A stretch of DNA of 6,065 bases from Thermaceae bacterium (GTDB lineage Bacteria; Deinococcota; Deinococci; Deinococcales; Marinithermaceae), in the NCBI GenBank assembly GCA_027023345.1, contig JALVVO010000266.1, positions 1-6,065 on the forward strand, given 5' to 3'. The notes under the pieces are model-generated. The model did not search any database. It had not been told where the DNA came from and was given only the letters and a program-made list of their open reading frames with translations. This document shows positions 5,090 to 6,065 of this stretch, piece after piece; position 1 is the stretch's first letter, and each line of letters starts with the position of its first letter. Both the position numbers and the translations under genes were made by a program.

Positions 5090-6065
5090 TTGCGCGCCCC
5101 GACCCGAGCCGCCCCCGGTGCCCGGGGGCGGCTTTTCCGGGAGGCCCGCGGCCATCCGGGGCAACTCGCCCTGACCCTGGCCCTCCCCGTCGCTGCCGGG
5201 GCCGTCTCGGTGGCCCGGGCGTACCTGCTGGCCCTGGGGGTCAACGGGGTCTTCCTCGAGGGCATTTCCCCGGCCCGGCTGGAGGCGATCGCCCTGGGGT
5301 TGCTCCTCGCGAGCGGGTTGCACGCGGCGCTCCGCTACGCCGGGGGACGCGCGGCCGCCGAGCTCGCGATCCGCGTCAAGACGGACCTCCGGACCCGGCT
5401 CGCCCGGGCCCTGCCCAGGCGCCCGGGCGTCGAGCCGGGCGCGTTCGCGGTGACGATCCGCGACGCGGTCGAGGAGCTCGACGCCTTCTTCCGCGGCTAC
5501 CTGCCGGCGCTCGCCGAAGCCGCGTTGGTGCCTTTGGGCGTGTTGCTGTTGGTGGTGGGCCGGGACCCCCTTAGCGCCCTCGTCCTCCTCCTCACCGCCC
5601 CGCTCATCCCCCTCTTCATGGTCCTGATCGGCCGCTGGTCCGAGGGCGTGACCCGAAGGCAGTGGCGGGCCCTCCTCGCCTTGGGGGCCTTCTTCTACCA
5701 GGCGCTCAAAGGGCTCGTGGTGCTGCGGGTGCTGGGGGCCGCCGAAGCCACCGCGCGAAAGCTTCGCGACCTCGCCGAGCGCCACCGCGAGGCCACCCTG
5801 GCGGTCCTCCGGGTCGCCTTCCTGTCGGCACTGGCGCTCGAGCTCCTGGCCACCCTCTCCACCGCCATCGTGGCGGTCGAGGTGGGGCTCCGGCTGCTCT
5901 ATGCCCGGATGGACTACCTCACCGCCTTCTTCGTTCTCCTGCTCGCCCCCGAGTTCTACGCCGCGCTCCGCAACCTAGGCGCCCAGTTCCACCCGGCGGA
6001 GAGCGCCGCCGAGGCCATCGAGGCGATCGCCCCCTTTCTCGACGCCCCCGAACCCGCACCTGCCT
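5090..6065 (+). CDS. cydD: CydD-type ABC exporter, N-terminal membrane domain (3' end outside window)
   Basis: The frame is open from TTG 5090 to the window edge: 325 complete codons without a stop. It encodes the transmembrane domain of an ABC transporter type 1 exporter. CydDC exports cysteine or glutathione and is required to assemble cytochrome bd, which fits its place after cydAB. Hydrophobic helices lie near residues 26-50, 62-82, 138-158, 160-180, 244-266 and 276-292. CydD-like blocks are TAPLIPLFMVLIG (169-181), RVAFLSALALELLATLS (241-257) and LLLAPEFYAALRNLGAQFH (283-301). The ATPase domain (Walker A, signature, Walker B) would follow outside, so it cannot be excluded that this is a single fused CydDC, though that is less common. 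The start is TTG with a good ribosome binding site; GTG 5210 would cut into the first helix. A terminator-like hairpin occupies codons 6-15. Confidence 0.9.
   Translation, partial: MRAPTRAAPGARGRLFREARGHPGQLALTLALPVAAGAVSVARAYLLALGVNGVFLEGISPARLEAIALGLLLASGLHAALRYAGGRAAAELAIRVKTDLRTRLARALPRRPGVEPGAFAVTIRDAVEELDAFFRGYLPALAEAALVPLGVLLLVVGRDPLSALVLLLTAPLIPLFMVLIGRWSEGVTRRQWRALLALGAFFYQALKGLVVLRVLGAAEATARKLRDLAERHREATLAVLRVAFLSALALELLATLSTAIVAVEVGLRLLYARMDYLTAFFVLLLAPEFYAALRNLGAQFHPAESAAEAIEAIAPFLDAPEPAPA
5107..5136 (+). terminator. Terminator-like hairpin at the start of cydD
   Basis: GCCGCCCCCGG (5108-5118) and CCGGGGGCGGC (5122-5132) form a perfect 11-base-pair stem with a three-base TGC loop. 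A5107 can add one more pair with T5133, and the stem is followed by TTTT (5133-5136). This is the shape of an intrinsic terminator, though the T run is short. It sits 19 bases downstream of the cydB stop but inside the cydD reading frame. It may therefore trim transcription between cydAB and cydD unless ribosomes entering cydD melt the stem. Confidence 0.55.
5394..5439 (+). repeat. Long GC-rich inverted repeat within cydD
   Basis: CCCGGCTCG (5394-5402) pairs with CGAGCCGGG (5431-5439), and the adjoining CCCGGGC (5403-5409) pairs with GCCCGGG (5421-5427). This gives 16 pairs interrupted by one three-base bulge (5428-5430), around an 11-base loop. There is no T run after it. It lies in the cytoplasmic loop region of cydD, around residues 102-117, and the reading frame is intact across it. 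It could be incidental in DNA of this GC content. Confidence 0.5.

Noticed and set aside
5210..5212. GTG 5210 as the start of cydD, leaving the terminator-like stem in noncoding DNA
   Set aside because: It has no ribosome binding site and would cut into the first membrane helix. TTG 5090 has GGGAGG at eight bases and is coupled to cydB. It is not fully excluded.
2659..5265. A very long open frame (868 codons) on the minus strand opposite cydA and cydB
   Set aside because: It mirrors the two clear cyd genes. Its product is a repetitive Glu/His/Gly/Pro-rich sequence with no family motif, as expected from the complement of GC-rich membrane-protein codons.

Overview
The window is GC-rich bacterial chromosome with strong G/C preference at third codon positions, tight gene packing and overlapping genes. 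From memory (no search was run), the HisB and HisH sequences resemble Thermus thermophilus proteins. Shared details include the HisB ending in STK-VL, and the PGQGHF and PQMGWN blocks of HisH. The best guess is therefore a member of the Thermales (Deinococcota); the genus cannot be fixed from this window.

Layout. (1) Positions 1-1617, plus strand: part of a histidine biosynthesis operon, with the 3' end of hisC, then hisB (overlapping hisC by 20 bases), then hisH. Between hisB and hisH lies an imperfect inverted repeat made of four 7-base units per arm. It is flanked by two copies of ATGAAAA and looks like a small element inserted exactly at an ancestral ATGA stop/start junction. (2) Positions 1589-2518, minus strand: a PfkB/ribokinase-family kinase, convergent with hisH and overlapping it by 29 bases. 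(3) Positions 2519-2682: a divergent, partly AT-rich intergenic region with a candidate kinase promoter, short TTCA-N4 tandem repeats and a spaced 8-base inverted repeat ahead of cydA. (4) Positions 2683-6065, plus strand: cydA and cydB, the two main subunits of a cytochrome bd quinol oxidase, followed one base later by the start of cydD, which runs off the window. A strong terminator-like hairpin sits within the first codons of cydD.

Function. The his genes supply three steps of histidine synthesis: histidinol-phosphate transamination, imidazoleglycerol-phosphate dehydration, and the glutaminase subunit of imidazoleglycerol-phosphate synthase. CydAB would reduce oxygen with quinol electrons at high affinity. 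CydD, with an expected CydC downstream, is the thiol exporter needed to assemble the bd hemes. The operon fits an organism that meets low oxygen.

The genes themselves are ordinary and I see no new defence or mobile system. The points worth a second look are the heptad element in the his operon, with a short leader frame that appears to re-couple hisH translation, and the hairpin at the cydB/cydD junction.
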